Below are positions 1 through 10,432 of a DNA stretch of 36,208 nt, piece after piece (the stretch's first letter is position 1; the number at the start of each line of letters is the position of its first letter). The notes below the pieces were generated by a model. It did not search any database. It was not told where the DNA came from and saw only the letters and a program-made list of their open reading frames with translations. The stretch lies in assembly GCA_035645555.1 (NCBI GenBank), contig DASQMI010000074.1, positions 1 through 36,208 of the forward strand, given 5' to 3'. Made by a program: the position numbers and the translations under genes. Source of the DNA: Lysobacter_F sp035645555 (GTDB lineage Bacteria; Pseudomonadota; Gammaproteobacteria; Xanthomonadales; Xanthomonadaceae).

Positions 1-1448
1 GGCAGCCCGTCGCGCGGCGGCCGCGCGCGGATGGCAAGCGCGCCGTCGCGTACGCGACGGGCGTCGGCGCCGGTGCCGGTCCACAGCGCGCGCAGGCACT
101 GCAGCTCCGCGGCCGCTGTCATCGCCGGCCGCACGATCGAGACCCCGGCGCCGGGCGGAATGCCGCTGGAATCGGCCCACCATGCCGCGCGCTCGGCGAC
201 GGTGGCACCGCGCGGCGCACCGGCGCTGTCGAGCACCGCGAAGCGGTGGCCGCACGGATGCTCCCCGACGCCGTACCGGCCGTACGCGGACGCGTAGGTC
301 ACCGCGATCGCGCGCCACAGGTCAAGCGCGACCGAGATCGCGCCGCCGCGGATCGCGGCATCGGTCCAGCCGCGCGCGCGCAGCGTCTGGTAGGCGGCGC
401 GTTGGCGCTCGGCCGCGGTGGCACCGCGCAGCAGCCCGGCCTCGACCGCGTTCTGGCAGGGATCCGGCGCGTTCGGCAGCGGCGGAATGCCCACCTGCGG
501 CAGCGCGCACGGCATCAGCAGCGCGGCCTCGGTGGCGTAGTCGTACATCGCCGGCGCGCCTTCCACGAACACGTTGGGCTCGCTCGCCACCACCGCGTCC
601 AGCCACGGTTCCTCGTCCTCGGCCGCGCGCAGCACCGCGCCGCCTCCGTTGGACATGCCGACCGCGATCACCCGGGTGTTGTCGAACCGGAACGGCGCCG
701 CTTCCGGCACCGACTGGTCCAGCGCGTACAGCGCGAACTCGGCGGCCTGACGCACGTGCCGGCCCCAGTCGGCTTCCGGGTTGTCGCGCGAGTGCGCGTG
801 CTTGACCGCCACGCCGCCGCCCTTGGCGCCGTCCGGGACGAACGCGAGCGGCTCGCCCGGCGCGCCGATCGTGCCGTCGATGCGCACGCCGCGACCGGCG
901 TCGAGGTCGTAGAAATCGGTGCCCGCGGCCTTGTCGGTGTAGGCGACCGCGCAGCCCTTCGGCAGGCCCCAGGCGCCGCCGACGGCGATACCGCCGTAGA
1001 TGCCGCGCGAACCGGATGAGGCCACCACCACGATGCAGCGCTTGGCGAGATCGAACGCATCCGGCACCTGCACCGCCACGCGGTGCGGATGGCGCGCACC
1101 CGGCACCCGCATCAGCGCATGGAATTCGCGACCCGGCACCGCGGCCACCGAGCCGTACAGCTGGCCGTAGCCGCCGCCGGGCGACAGATCGGCGATGCCG
1201 CGCCAGTTGGTCCAGATCGCGCGCCGGCGCAGTTCCGCCGGGGTCGGGCTGGCCGGATTGGCGAATGACGGAGCGTTGCCGCGCAGGCCCTCGAGGCCGA
1301 GCCCGGCGGTGAGCAGGTCGTCGCCGCCGCGGTGCTCGCTCGTGCGCACGGCCTCGAAGCGGGTGGGGCTCTCGTTGCCGCCGAAGAACGGCAGGCTCGC
1401 GCAGCCGCCCAGGGCGGCGGCCATCAGCAGGGGCAGGACCGGTTTCAT
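1..1448 (-). CDS. D-(-)-3-hydroxybutyrate oligomer hydrolase, C-terminus cut by window edge
   Basis: This enzyme cleaves 3-hydroxybutyrate oligomers, released from polyhydroxybutyrate, into monomers. The visible 482 residues follow the 3HB-oligomer hydrolase family closely. They include a WTNWRGIADLSPGGGYGQLYG block (residues 79-99), an SSGSRGIYGG block (144-153), GCAVAYTDK (165-173), KHAHSRDNPEADWG (216-229) and a lipase box G-M-S-N-G with nucleophile Ser266, followed by SEPNVF (289-294). The N-terminus is a short hydrophobic signal ending L-G-G-C with Cys16, so it may be a lipoprotein and act outside the cytoplasm. The family is usually near 700 residues; the missing part lies beyond base 1. 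It is divergent from a 3-hydroxybutyrate dehydrogenase gene, which fits consecutive pathway steps. Family assignment is strong; the lipoprotein status is inferred. Confidence 0.88.
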   Translation of the reverse strand, partial: MKPVLPLLMAAALGGCASLPFFGGNESPTRFEAVRTSEHRGGDDLLTAGLGLEGLRGNAPSFANPASPTPAELRRRAIWTNWRGIADLSPGGGYGQLYGSVAAVPGREFHALMRVPGARHPHRVAVQVPDAFDLAKRCIVVVASSGSRGIYGGIAVGGAWGLPKGCAVAYTDKAAGTDFYDLDAGRGVRIDGTIGAPGEPLAFVPDGAKGGGVAVKHAHSRDNPEADWGRHVRQAAEFALYALDQSVPEAAPFRFDNTRVIAVGMSNGGGAVLRAAEDEEPWLDAVVASEPNVFVEGAPAMYDYATEAALLMPCALPQVGIPPLPNAPDPCQNAVEAGLLRGATAAERQRAAYQTLRARGWTDAAIRGGAISVALDLWRAIAVTYASAYGRYGVGEHPCGHRFAVLDSAGAPRGATVAERAAWWADSSGIPPGAGVSIVRPAMTAAAELQCLRALWTGTGADARRVRDGALAIRARPPRDGL

Positions 1449-1545
1449 GCCGTGCACCGTAGCGTCGGAGGCGTGATGCGGTCATCGTACGTTCGTACCA
1501 CGCGCCCGGCCCGTGAGGTTGCTAGGCTGGGTGCAGGAGGACCGC
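1449..1545. promoter_or_regulatory. Divergent intergenic region with a central 12-bp palindrome
   Basis: These 97 bases separate the oligomer hydrolase and 3HB dehydrogenase starts and should hold both promoters. A perfect palindrome, GTACG-TT-CGTAC, lies at 1487-1498, 38 bp from one start codon and 47 bp from the other. That is the place expected for a shared operator. No convincing -35/-10 pair was found. A strong ribosome binding site, AGGAGG (1535-1540), serves the plus-strand gene. Confidence 0.35.
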
Positions 1546-2310
1546 ATGCACACCCACACTATCCTGATCACCGGCGCCGGCAGCGGCATCGGCGCCGGCG
1601 TCGCCGCGCAGCTGGCGCGCGACGGCCACCACGTCGTCGTCACCGACCTGTCGGCGGACGCCGCCGAAGCGGTCGCCCGCGGCATCCGCGACGCCGGCGG
1701 CAGCGCCGAGGCGCACGCGCTCGACGTCACCTCCGACGCCAGCGTGAACCGGGTGCTGGATGCCGTCTCCCGCCCGGTCGACGTGCTGGTCAACAACGCG
1801 GGCCTGCAGCACGTCGCGCCGCTGGAGGAGTTCCCGATGGAGAAGTGGGAGCTGCTGGTGCAGGTGATGCTGATCGGCGTGGCACGGCTGACCCGCGCCG
1901 TGCTGCCGTCCATGCGCGAGCGTGGCTTCGGCCGGATCGTCAACATCGGCTCGATCCATTCGCTGGTGGCGAGCCCGTACAAGAGCGCGTACGTGTCGGC
2001 CAAGCACGGCCTGCTCGGCTTTTCCAAGGTGATCGCGCTGGAGACCGCCGGCGCCGACATCACCATCAACACCATCTGCCCGACCTACGTGAAGACGCCG
2101 CTGGTGGACAAGCAGATCGCCGACCAGGCGCGTACCCGCGGCATCCCGGAGTCGGAGGTGGTGAGCCAGGTCATGCTGAAGCCGATGCCGAAGGGCGTGT
2201 TCATCAGCTTCGAGGAGCTGGCCGGCATCACCGCGTTCCTGATCTCGCCGGTGGCGCGCAACATCACCGGCCAGACCATCACCGTCGACGGAGGCTGGAC
2301 CATCCAGTAA
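1546..2310 (+). CDS. bdhA: 3-hydroxybutyrate dehydrogenase (SDR family)
   Basis: It oxidises (R)-3-hydroxybutyrate to acetoacetate with NAD+ in the cytoplasm. The 254-residue protein is a classical short-chain dehydrogenase: cofactor motif TGAGSGIG at 9-16, NNAG at 83-86, catalytic Ser136, Tyr149 and Lys153. Within the family, NNAGLQHVAPLEEFP (83-97) and the segment GSIHSLVASPYKSAY (135-149) are typical of 3-hydroxybutyrate dehydrogenases rather than general SDRs. I chose the ATG at 1546 because AGGAGG sits 5 nt upstream and the protein then starts just before the Rossmann fold; an in-frame ATG at 1513 would only add an unconserved tail. It is divergent from the 3HB oligomer hydrolase gene and ends 4 bp before the response regulator gene, so the two are probably co-transcribed. 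Confidence 0.93.
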   Translation: MHTHTILITGAGSGIGAGVAAQLARDGHHVVVTDLSADAAEAVARGIRDAGGSAEAHALDVTSDASVNRVLDAVSRPVDVLVNNAGLQHVAPLEEFPMEKWELLVQVMLIGVARLTRAVLPSMRERGFGRIVNIGSIHSLVASPYKSAYVSAKHGLLGFSKVIALETAGADITINTICPTYVKTPLVDKQIADQARTRGIPESEVVSQVMLKPMPKGVFISFEELAGITAFLISPVARNITGQTITVDGGWTIQ

Positions 2311-2314
2311 GCGC

Positions 2315-2983
2315 ATGCCGGCCCTACTGATCGCCGACGACCATCCGCTGTTCCGGGCCGCGTTGCGCGGCGCGGCGGCCGAGGCCGTGGCGGACCTGAC
2401 TGTGCACGAGGCCGATTCGCTGGACGCGGTGCTGGCGGTGCTGGAGGCGGAACCCGACATCGACCTGGTGCTGCTCGACCTGCACATGCCCGGCAACCAC
2501 GGACTCGCCGGGCTCGCAGCGATCCGCGCGCAGTACCCGGCGGTGGCGGTGGTGGTGGTGTCAGCCAACGACGACCCGCGCGTGGTGCGGCGCGCGCTCG
2601 ACCACGGCGCGGCCGGCTACCTGCCGAAAAGCTCCAGCCTCGACGAACTGCGCGACGCGATCCGCGCGGTGCTCGCCTGCGAGCAATGGCTGCCGCCCGC
2701 GCTGCGCGCGGCGGTGGCGCGCACGCAGAGCTCCAGCCGCGACGCCGACCTCGCCGCGCGGCTGGCGAGTCTGTCGCCGCAGCAGTTCCGCGTGCTCACG
2801 CTGGTCGCGCAGGGTCTGCTCAACAAGCAGATCGCCGATCGCCTGGAGGTTCAGGAGCGCACCGTCAAGGCGCACCTGTCGGCAATCTTCGAGCGCCTCG
2901 GCGTGCGCAACCGCACCCAGGCCAGCGTGGTGCTGCGGGAACTGGAGCTGGTCGATCCGGCACGGCGGATCGAGGACGCTTAG
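2315..2983 (+). CDS. crbR: CrbR/ErdR-type response regulator, receiver plus LuxR-type HTH
   Basis: This is a two-component transcription regulator of 222 residues. The receiver domain (about 1-120) has acidic Asp8/Asp9, phospho-acceptor Asp55, Ser83 and Lys105. A NarL/LuxR-type helix-turn-helix (about 150-215) contains LSPQQFRVLTLVAQGLLNKQ and the recognition segment VQERTVKAHL. In Vibrio and Pseudomonas the CrbR/ErdR regulators act with a symporter-fused kinase (CrbS/MxtR) to switch on acetyl-CoA synthetase and related carbon use. Here the matching kinase gene converges on it with 3 nt between the stop codons, which supports the assignment. There is no good ribosome binding site close to the ATG and the gap to bdhA is 4 nt, so translational coupling is likely. 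The regulon is inferred, not visible. Confidence 0.82.
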   Translation: MPALLIADDHPLFRAALRGAAAEAVADLTVHEADSLDAVLAVLEAEPDIDLVLLDLHMPGNHGLAGLAAIRAQYPAVAVVVVSANDDPRVVRRALDHGAAGYLPKSSSLDELRDAIRAVLACEQWLPPALRAAVARTQSSSRDADLAARLASLSPQQFRVLTLVAQGLLNKQIADRLEVQERTVKAHLSAIFERLGVRNRTQASVVLRELELVDPARRIEDA

Positions 2984-2986
2984 AGC

Positions 2987-5900
2987 TCAGAGCGGTTCGG
3001 CAAGCGGGCGGCGTTCGGCCACCCGCAGGCGGTCGAGCGTCGACTTCAGCGCGAGCGGCTTGATCGGCTTGGTCAGCAGGGTCAGCCCGGCCTCGTGCAC
3101 CGCGCGGCGCACGGCGACGTCGCTGTCGCCGCTCAGGATCACCGTCGGTGGCGGCGGGCCGAGCGCCGCCATCGCCTGCGCCACCGCGAGCCCGGTGTCG
3201 CCGTCGTCGAGGTGGTAATCGAACAGCCACAGCGCCGCCGGACGTTGCGCGTGCAGCGCCATCGCGCCGGCCCGATCGACCGCGCCGCGCACCTCGCAGC
3301 CCCAGCCACGCAGCAGACTCTGCAGCGCGGCGAGCGCCGCGCGGTCGTTGTCCAGCACCAGCACCGCCAGCCCTTCCAGCCCCGGCCCGCGCGGCGCCGG
3401 CACCGGCACGCGCCGCGCCGCGCGCGTCACCTCGACCGCGAACACCGTGCCGCGCCCCACCCGGCTACGCAGCGTGATCGGCGCCTCCAGCAGGTGCGCG
3501 ATCCGGTCGGCGATGAACAACCCGAGCCCCAGCCCCTGCCCCGGCGCGTCGTCGCCGCGGCGGAACTCTTCGAAGATCGCGCGCTGCTGGCCGGGCTCGA
3601 TGCCCGGCCCGGTGTCGTGCACCTCGATGCGCACACCAGCGCCGTGCGCGCGCACGCCGAGCAGCACGCTCCCTCGGGCGGTGTAGCGCACCGCGTTGGC
3701 GAGGAAGTTCTGCAGCACGCGCCGCAGCAATTGCGGGTCACTGCGCACCCAGGCGTCGCTGCGCACGAAACGGAAGCGCAGCCCGCGCGCAGCGGCGATC
3801 GCGCCGAACTCCGACGCCAGCGGCTCGAGCACTTCGGCAAGCGGGAACTCGCGTGGCGCCGGTACCAGCCCACCGGCCTCGAGCCGCGACATGTCGAGCA
3901 GGCCGTTGAGCAGCTCGCTGGTGGACGCGAGCGCACCGGCGATCTGCATCGCCAGCATGCGCTGCTGCGGCGGCTCGAGCTGGCCCGCCAGCGAGTCGGT
4001 GAACAGCTGCGCGGCATGCAGCGGCTGCATCAGGTCGTGGCCGATCGCGGCGAGGAAGCGGCTCTTCGCGTCGTTGGCTCGCTCGGCCTCGCGCTTGGCC
4101 ACCTCGAGGTCGGCGGTGCGCGCGGTGACGCGCTGCTCCAGCGTCTCGTTGGCGTGGATCAGCGCCGCCTGTGCGCGGCGGAACGCGGTGACGTCGGTGA
4201 AGGTGGCGACGAACCCGCCGCCCGGCATCGGATTGCCGCGGATCTCGATGATGCTGCCGTCCGGCAGCACACGCTCGGACAGGTGCGGCGTGCCGGCGCG
4301 CATGAACGCGAGCCGGCGCTCCAGCGCGCGCTCCAGATCGCCCTCGAACGGCAAGCGCTGCAGCGCCCAGCGCGCGACGTCGGCGATCGGGCGACCGACC
4401 TGCAGCAGCTCCTCGGGGAAATCGAACAGCTCGGCGTAGCGCCGGTTCCACGCGACCAGGCGCAGCTGCGCGTCGACCACGCTGATGCCCTGGCTCATGT
4501 TGTGCAGCGCGGCTTCCAGCACGCGCTGGTTGAAGCGCAGGTCGGCCGACGCCTCGCCGACGATCGCCGCGACGGTGTCGAGATGCCCGGCCTCGCGGCG
4601 CGCGGCGTCGAGCAGCACGCGCGCGGACGCCGAGCCCAGCACCGCGGCCAGTTCGCGCTCGACCCGCTCCTCCGCCGCCGCAGGCACCGCGCCGCCCGCC
4701 GGCACGTCGTGCAGCAGCTGGGCGATGCGCTCGCGCGGCAGGAAGCGCGCCGCGGCGTCGCGCAGGGTGGCGGCATCGAGTCCGCGCCAGGCACGGCGCG
4801 GTGCCTCGCTGCGCCACGCCGCGACCAGCAGCGTGGCGAGCGTACCGAGGAACAGGCTGGCGCCGACCGCGCGACCGAGCCGGCTCCAGCCGGTGAGCCC
4901 GAACAGGCTGTCCGGCGCGAGCCACTGCGCCCCGAACGGCCCCTGTTGGACCCAGCTCGGATCGCGGCCGAACGCCTCCGCGGTCAGCGGCAGCAGCAGC
5001 ACCCATGCCCAGGCGAGGAAACCGACCGCGATGCCGGCGATGGCCGCGCGCGGCGGCGTCTGCGGCCGCCATACCGCGAACGCGAGCGCCGGTGCCAGCG
5101 TCGCGAGCGCGGAGAACGACACCGCACCGACGTCGGCCAACGCCGCGCTGCCTGCGACCAGCCGGCTATACGCCCACGCCAGCAGCATGATCGCGACGAT
5201 GCCGACCCGGCGCAGCGCCAGCACGCTCGGCCGCAGGTCGGTGCCGTCGTTGCGCGCCCACGCGCCGCGCAGCAGGCCGGGCGCGAACCAGTGGTTGCCG
5301 ATCATCAGGCTCAGCGCGAGCGTGCTGACCACGACCATGCCGGTCGCCGCGCTCAGTCCGCCGAGGAACGCGAACAGCGCCAGCCCCTCGTGGCCCTGCG
5401 ACAGCGGCAGCGCGAGCACGTACAGGTCCGACGGCACCGCATCGCCCAGCAGTACCGCGCCGGCGTTGGCGAGCGGCAGCACCGGCAGCGCGATCAGCGC
5501 GAGATACAGTGGAAACTGCCAACGCGCGGTGCGCACGTCCTTCTCGTCGCGGCACTCCACCACGGCGATGTGGAACTGGTGCGGCAGGATGAACATGGCG
5601 AGCGCGCCGAGCAGCACCAGCGGCGCGAACCCGGCCGCGCCCGGCGCCGGCGCCGCCGGCGGTCGTGCGGCCGTCGCCGGCACCGCGGCGTCGAGACCGA
5701 ACCAGACGAACGCGCCGATCGCCAACATCGCGGCGAGCTTGACCACGGATTCCAGCGCCATCGCCAGCACCAGGCCGCGGTTGTGGTCGGCCGCGCGCGC
5801 CCGGCGGGTGCCGAACAGCATGGCGAACACCGCCATCGCCAGCGCGACGTACAGCGCGCTGTCCTGCCAGGCCGGCGGCGCGGCACCGTCGCGCGCGGTC

Positions 5901-6343
5901 AGCATCGCGAAGCTCATCGCCACCGCCTTCAGCTGCAGCGCGATGTAGGGAATCAGCCCGAGCGCGGCGACCAGGGTCACGGTCGCCGCCAGCCATGCGT
6001 CCTTGCCGAGCCGGGTGGCGATCAGGTCGGCGAGCGAAGTGGCGTTGCTGTCGCGCGCCAGCCGCACCAGCCGCAGCATGAAGCGCACCGCCAACGCATA
6101 CAGCAGGATCGCGCCGACGAACGTCGGCGGCCACGGCCAGCCGTAGCGCGCGGCCTGGGTCACCGTGCCGTAGAACGTCCACGAGGTGCAGTGCACCGCC
6201 AGCGACAGCGCGTAGACGTGCTGCCAGTGGCGGGCCCACAGCGCCGGCCGGCGCTCGGCGAACAGCGCCGCGCCGAACATCAGCGCCAGCCACGCCAGGC
6301 TGGCGAACGTCACCACCGCGATGTTCAGCATCCCCGGTTGCAT
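2987..6343 (-). CDS. crbS: CrbS/MxtR-type hybrid sensor kinase with sodium/solute symporter domain
   Basis: A large membrane sensor of 1118 residues. Domains in order: a sodium/solute-symporter-like region with about 13 membrane helices (about 1-510); a linker; a PAS domain (about 610-735, starting near NMSQGISVVDAQLRLVAWN); a short coiled coil; a HisKA domain with phospho-acceptor His769 in GHDLMQPLHA; a HATPase domain with NFLANAVRYT, DTGPGIEPG and GQGLGLGLF boxes; and a C-terminal receiver (about 995-1110) with Asp1042 in FDYHLDD and the lysine motif TKPIKPL. This architecture is that of CrbS/MxtR, which senses acetate-type carbon status and signals to CrbR. Whether the symporter part transports, or only senses, a solute is not known from sequence. 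A TATGCT -10-like box lies on the minus strand at 6371-6376, about 30 nt before the start codon. A terminator separates it from the receptor gene upstream. Confidence 0.87.
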   Translation of the reverse strand: MQPGMLNIAVVTFASLAWLALMFGAALFAERRPALWARHWQHVYALSLAVHCTSWTFYGTVTQAARYGWPWPPTFVGAILLYALAVRFMLRLVRLARDSNATSLADLIATRLGKDAWLAATVTLVAALGLIPYIALQLKAVAMSFAMLTARDGAAPPAWQDSALYVALAMAVFAMLFGTRRARAADHNRGLVLAMALESVVKLAAMLAIGAFVWFGLDAAVPATAARPPAAPAPGAAGFAPLVLLGALAMFILPHQFHIAVVECRDEKDVRTARWQFPLYLALIALPVLPLANAGAVLLGDAVPSDLYVLALPLSQGHEGLALFAFLGGLSAATGMVVVSTLALSLMIGNHWFAPGLLRGAWARNDGTDLRPSVLALRRVGIVAIMLLAWAYSRLVAGSAALADVGAVSFSALATLAPALAFAVWRPQTPPRAAIAGIAVGFLAWAWVLLLPLTAEAFGRDPSWVQQGPFGAQWLAPDSLFGLTGWSRLGRAVGASLFLGTLATLLVAAWRSEAPRRAWRGLDAATLRDAAARFLPRERIAQLLHDVPAGGAVPAAAEERVERELAAVLGSASARVLLDAARREAGHLDTVAAIVGEASADLRFNQRVLEAALHNMSQGISVVDAQLRLVAWNRRYAELFDFPEELLQVGRPIADVARWALQRLPFEGDLERALERRLAFMRAGTPHLSERVLPDGSIIEIRGNPMPGGGFVATFTDVTAFRRAQAALIHANETLEQRVTARTADLEVAKREAERANDAKSRFLAAIGHDLMQPLHAAQLFTDSLAGQLEPPQQRMLAMQIAGALASTSELLNGLLDMSRLEAGGLVPAPREFPLAEVLEPLASEFGAIAAARGLRFRFVRSDAWVRSDPQLLRRVLQNFLANAVRYTARGSVLLGVRAHGAGVRIEVHDTGPGIEPGQQRAIFEEFRRGDDAPGQGLGLGLFIADRIAHLLEAPITLRSRVGRGTVFAVEVTRAARRVPVPAPRGPGLEGLAVLVLDNDRAALAALQSLLRGWGCEVRGAVDRAGAMALHAQRPAALWLFDYHLDDGDTGLAVAQAMAALGPPPPTVILSGDSDVAVRRAVHEAGLTLLTKPIKPLALKSTLDRLRVAERRPLAEPL

Positions 6344-6424
6344 GGGCGCCCCGAACGAGGCGACCGCGCGAGCATACCCAACCGCTGCAGTGGAGAACCG
6401 CGGCCGGCGACATCACGCGGCGCC

Positions 6425-6454
6425 AAAAATGAACGGCGGGCCGGAGCCCGCCGT
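6425..6454 (-). terminator. Rho-independent terminator of the TonB-dependent receptor gene
   Basis: Read on the minus strand, a perfect 9-bp stem (arms 6446-6454 and 6433-6441) with a 4-nt loop is followed by TTCATTTTT. It begins 22 nt after the receptor stop codon and ends about 80 nt before the sensor kinase start, so the kinase probably has its own promoter. Confidence 0.8.
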
Positions 6455-6475
6455 CCGTTCCGACCGCTTGGGAGG

Positions 6476-8719
<2,244 letters not shown>

Positions 8720-8870
8720 TGCGGACTCCCCAATACGGACCTTCGGCATGCGCTGCCGTCCTGCGCACCCTAGGCCCGCGCCGGCGGGGGCGGCAGTTGT
8801 ACCTTCGGACAATGCCGGCGCTTGCCCGGCGGTGCGGATACTGCGCAGCGTCCTGCCGTGGGAGTCCGGA
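8720..8870. promoter_or_regulatory. Divergent promoter region with an inverted repeat
   Basis: This 151-bp stretch separates the receptor and GntP permease genes. An imperfect inverted repeat has arms CGGCAGTTGT (8791-8800) and ACAATGCCG (8809-8817), 9 pairs with one bulged base and an 8-nt spacer. A GATACT box resembling a -10 element lies at 8837-8842, ahead of the permease. No T-run follows the repeat on either strand, so an operator is more likely than a terminator. Regulator unknown. Confidence 0.3.
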
Positions 8871-10274
8871 ATGTCGCTGTTGATCGTGCTGGCCGCGCTG
8901 GCGTTCCTGATGTTCGTCGCCTACCGCGGCTACAGCGTGATCCTGTTCGCGCCGGTGGCGGCGCTCGGCGCGGTGCTGCTGACCGACGCGACGCTGGTCG
9001 CGCCGATGTTCACCGGCCTGTTCATGGACAAGATGGTCGGCTTCCTGAAGCTGTATTTCCCGGTGTTCCTGCTCGGTGCCATCTTCGGCAAGCTGATCGA
9101 GGTCTCCGGCTTTTCCAAGGCGATCGTCGCCTCCACCATCAGGGTGGTGGGCGCGCAGCGCGCGATGCTGTCGATCGTGCTGGTGTGCGCGCTGCTGACG
9201 TACGGTGGCGTGTCGCTGTTCGTGGTGGTGTTCGCGGTCTACCCGTTCGCCGCCGAGCTGTTCCGCCAGAGCAACATCCCCAAGCGGCTGATTCCCGGCA
9301 CGATCGCGCTCGGTGCGTTCACCTTCACCATGGACGCGCTGCCGGGCACGCCGCAGATCCAGAACATCATCCCGACCACGTTCTTCGGGACCGACGCGTG
9401 GGCCGCGCCGGTGCTCGGGACACTGGGCGGCGTGGTGATCCTCACGCTCGGTTTGCTGTATCTCGAATCGCGCCGACGCAAGGCCGCCGCCGCCGGCGAA
9501 GGCTACGGCGACCCGGCGACCCTGGTGAACGAGCCGGTCGCGTTCAGCGGCGACCGCCTCGCGCCCGCGTGGCTGGCGCTGCTGCCGCTGGTGCTGGTGG
9601 GCGTGAGCAACAAGCTGTTCACCGTGTGGATTCCCCGCATCTACGGCAGCGAGCACAGCTTCGACCCGGCGGTGATCGGCAACGCCGCGCCGGTGGTGCA
9701 GGAAGTCTCCAAGGTCGCCGCGATCTGGGCGGTGGAAGGCGCGCTGCTGGTTGGCATCCTCAGCGTGCTCGCGTTCGCGTGGAGGCCGGTGATCCGCAGC
9801 TTCGCCGACGGCACCCGCGCGGCGATCGGCGGCGCGATGCTGGCCGCGATGAACACCGCGTCCGAATACGGCTTCGGCGCGGTGATCGCCGCCCTACCCG
9901 GCTTCCTGCTGGTCGCCAACGCGCTGTCCGCGGTGCCCGATCCGTTGGTTAATGCCGCGGTGACGGTGACCTCGCTCGCCGGCATCACCGGCTCGGCGTC
10001 CGGCGGCATGAGCATCGCGCTCGCGGCGATGGCGGACACGATGATCACCAACGCCAACGCCGCCGGCATCTCGATGGACGTGCTGCACCGCGTGGTGGCG
10101 ATGGCGTCCGGCGGCATGGACACGCTGCCGCACAACGGCGCGGTGATCACCCTGCTCGCGGTGACCGGCCTCACCCACCGCCAGGCCTACCGCGACATCT
10201 TCGCGGTCACGCTGATCAAGACCGGCGCGGTCGGCGTGGTGATCGCGCTGTTCTACCTGACCGGGTGGGTCTGA
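8871..10274 (+). CDS. GntP-family inner membrane permease, probable hydroxyacid transporter
   Basis: An inner membrane permease of 467 residues with about 12-14 hydrophobic segments, of the gluconate:H+ symporter (GntP) family. Family signatures visible are GKLIEVSGFSKAI, DALPGTPQIQNIIPTTFF, NTASEYGFGAV, ASGGMSIALAAM and SGGMDTLPHNGAVI with LTHRQAYRDIF near the C-terminus. GntP-family members beside 3-hydroxybutyrate dehydrogenase genes in pseudomonads are regarded as 3HB transporters. With a 3HB dehydrogenase and an oligomer hydrolase within 7 kb here, 3HB or a similar short hydroxyacid is the best guess; gluconate remains possible. The ATG at 8871 is preceded by GGGAG about 7 nt upstream. 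The reading frame stays open far upstream, but that part overlaps the receptor gene and looks like a shadow. Confidence 0.85.
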   Translation: MSLLIVLAALAFLMFVAYRGYSVILFAPVAALGAVLLTDATLVAPMFTGLFMDKMVGFLKLYFPVFLLGAIFGKLIEVSGFSKAIVASTIRVVGAQRAMLSIVLVCALLTYGGVSLFVVVFAVYPFAAELFRQSNIPKRLIPGTIALGAFTFTMDALPGTPQIQNIIPTTFFGTDAWAAPVLGTLGGVVILTLGLLYLESRRRKAAAAGEGYGDPATLVNEPVAFSGDRLAPAWLALLPLVLVGVSNKLFTVWIPRIYGSEHSFDPAVIGNAAPVVQEVSKVAAIWAVEGALLVGILSVLAFAWRPVIRSFADGTRAAIGGAMLAAMNTASEYGFGAVIAALPGFLLVANALSAVPDPLVNAAVTVTSLAGITGSASGGMSIALAAMADTMITNANAAGISMDVLHRVVAMASGGMDTLPHNGAVITLLAVTGLTHRQAYRDIFAVTLIKTGAVGVVIALFYLTGWV

Positions 10275-10284
10275 GCGTTCGTCT

Positions 10285-10432
10285 GTAGGAGCGGCTTTAG
10301 CCGCAACCGAAAATCAGCAATCGCCGGATCGCGGCTGAAGCCGCTCCTACAGCAGTGCAGACCCATCGGTCGCGGCTGAAGCCGCTCCTACGACAACGTA
10401 TGCCTGCCGGTCGCGGCTAAAGCCGCTCCTAC
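10285..10432. repeat. Cluster of four GTAG-type REP elements
   Basis: Four 23-bp palindromic units begin GTAGGAGCGGC and end GCCGCGAC, or a near variant. Unit 1 is on the plus strand at 10285-10307. Units 2-4 are on the minus strand at 10328-10350, 10369-10391 and 10410-10432. Each can fold into a stem with an unpaired GTAG head, the layout of Stenotrophomonas/Xanthomonas REPs mobilised by RAYT transposases. Units 1 and 2 form an inverted pair. They fill the gap between two convergent genes, and the last unit overlaps the stop codon of the omega-amidase gene. Confidence 0.92.

Noticed and set aside
322..1485. Long minus-strand open frame of 387 codons overlapping the oligomer hydrolase
   Set aside because: It is an Arg/Ala-rich shadow in another frame of very GC-rich DNA; the hydrolase frame carries the conserved family motifs.
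10285..10432. CRISPR array
   Set aside because: The units are self-complementary, in mixed orientation and have short unequal spacers; they match REP elements, and no cas gene is near.
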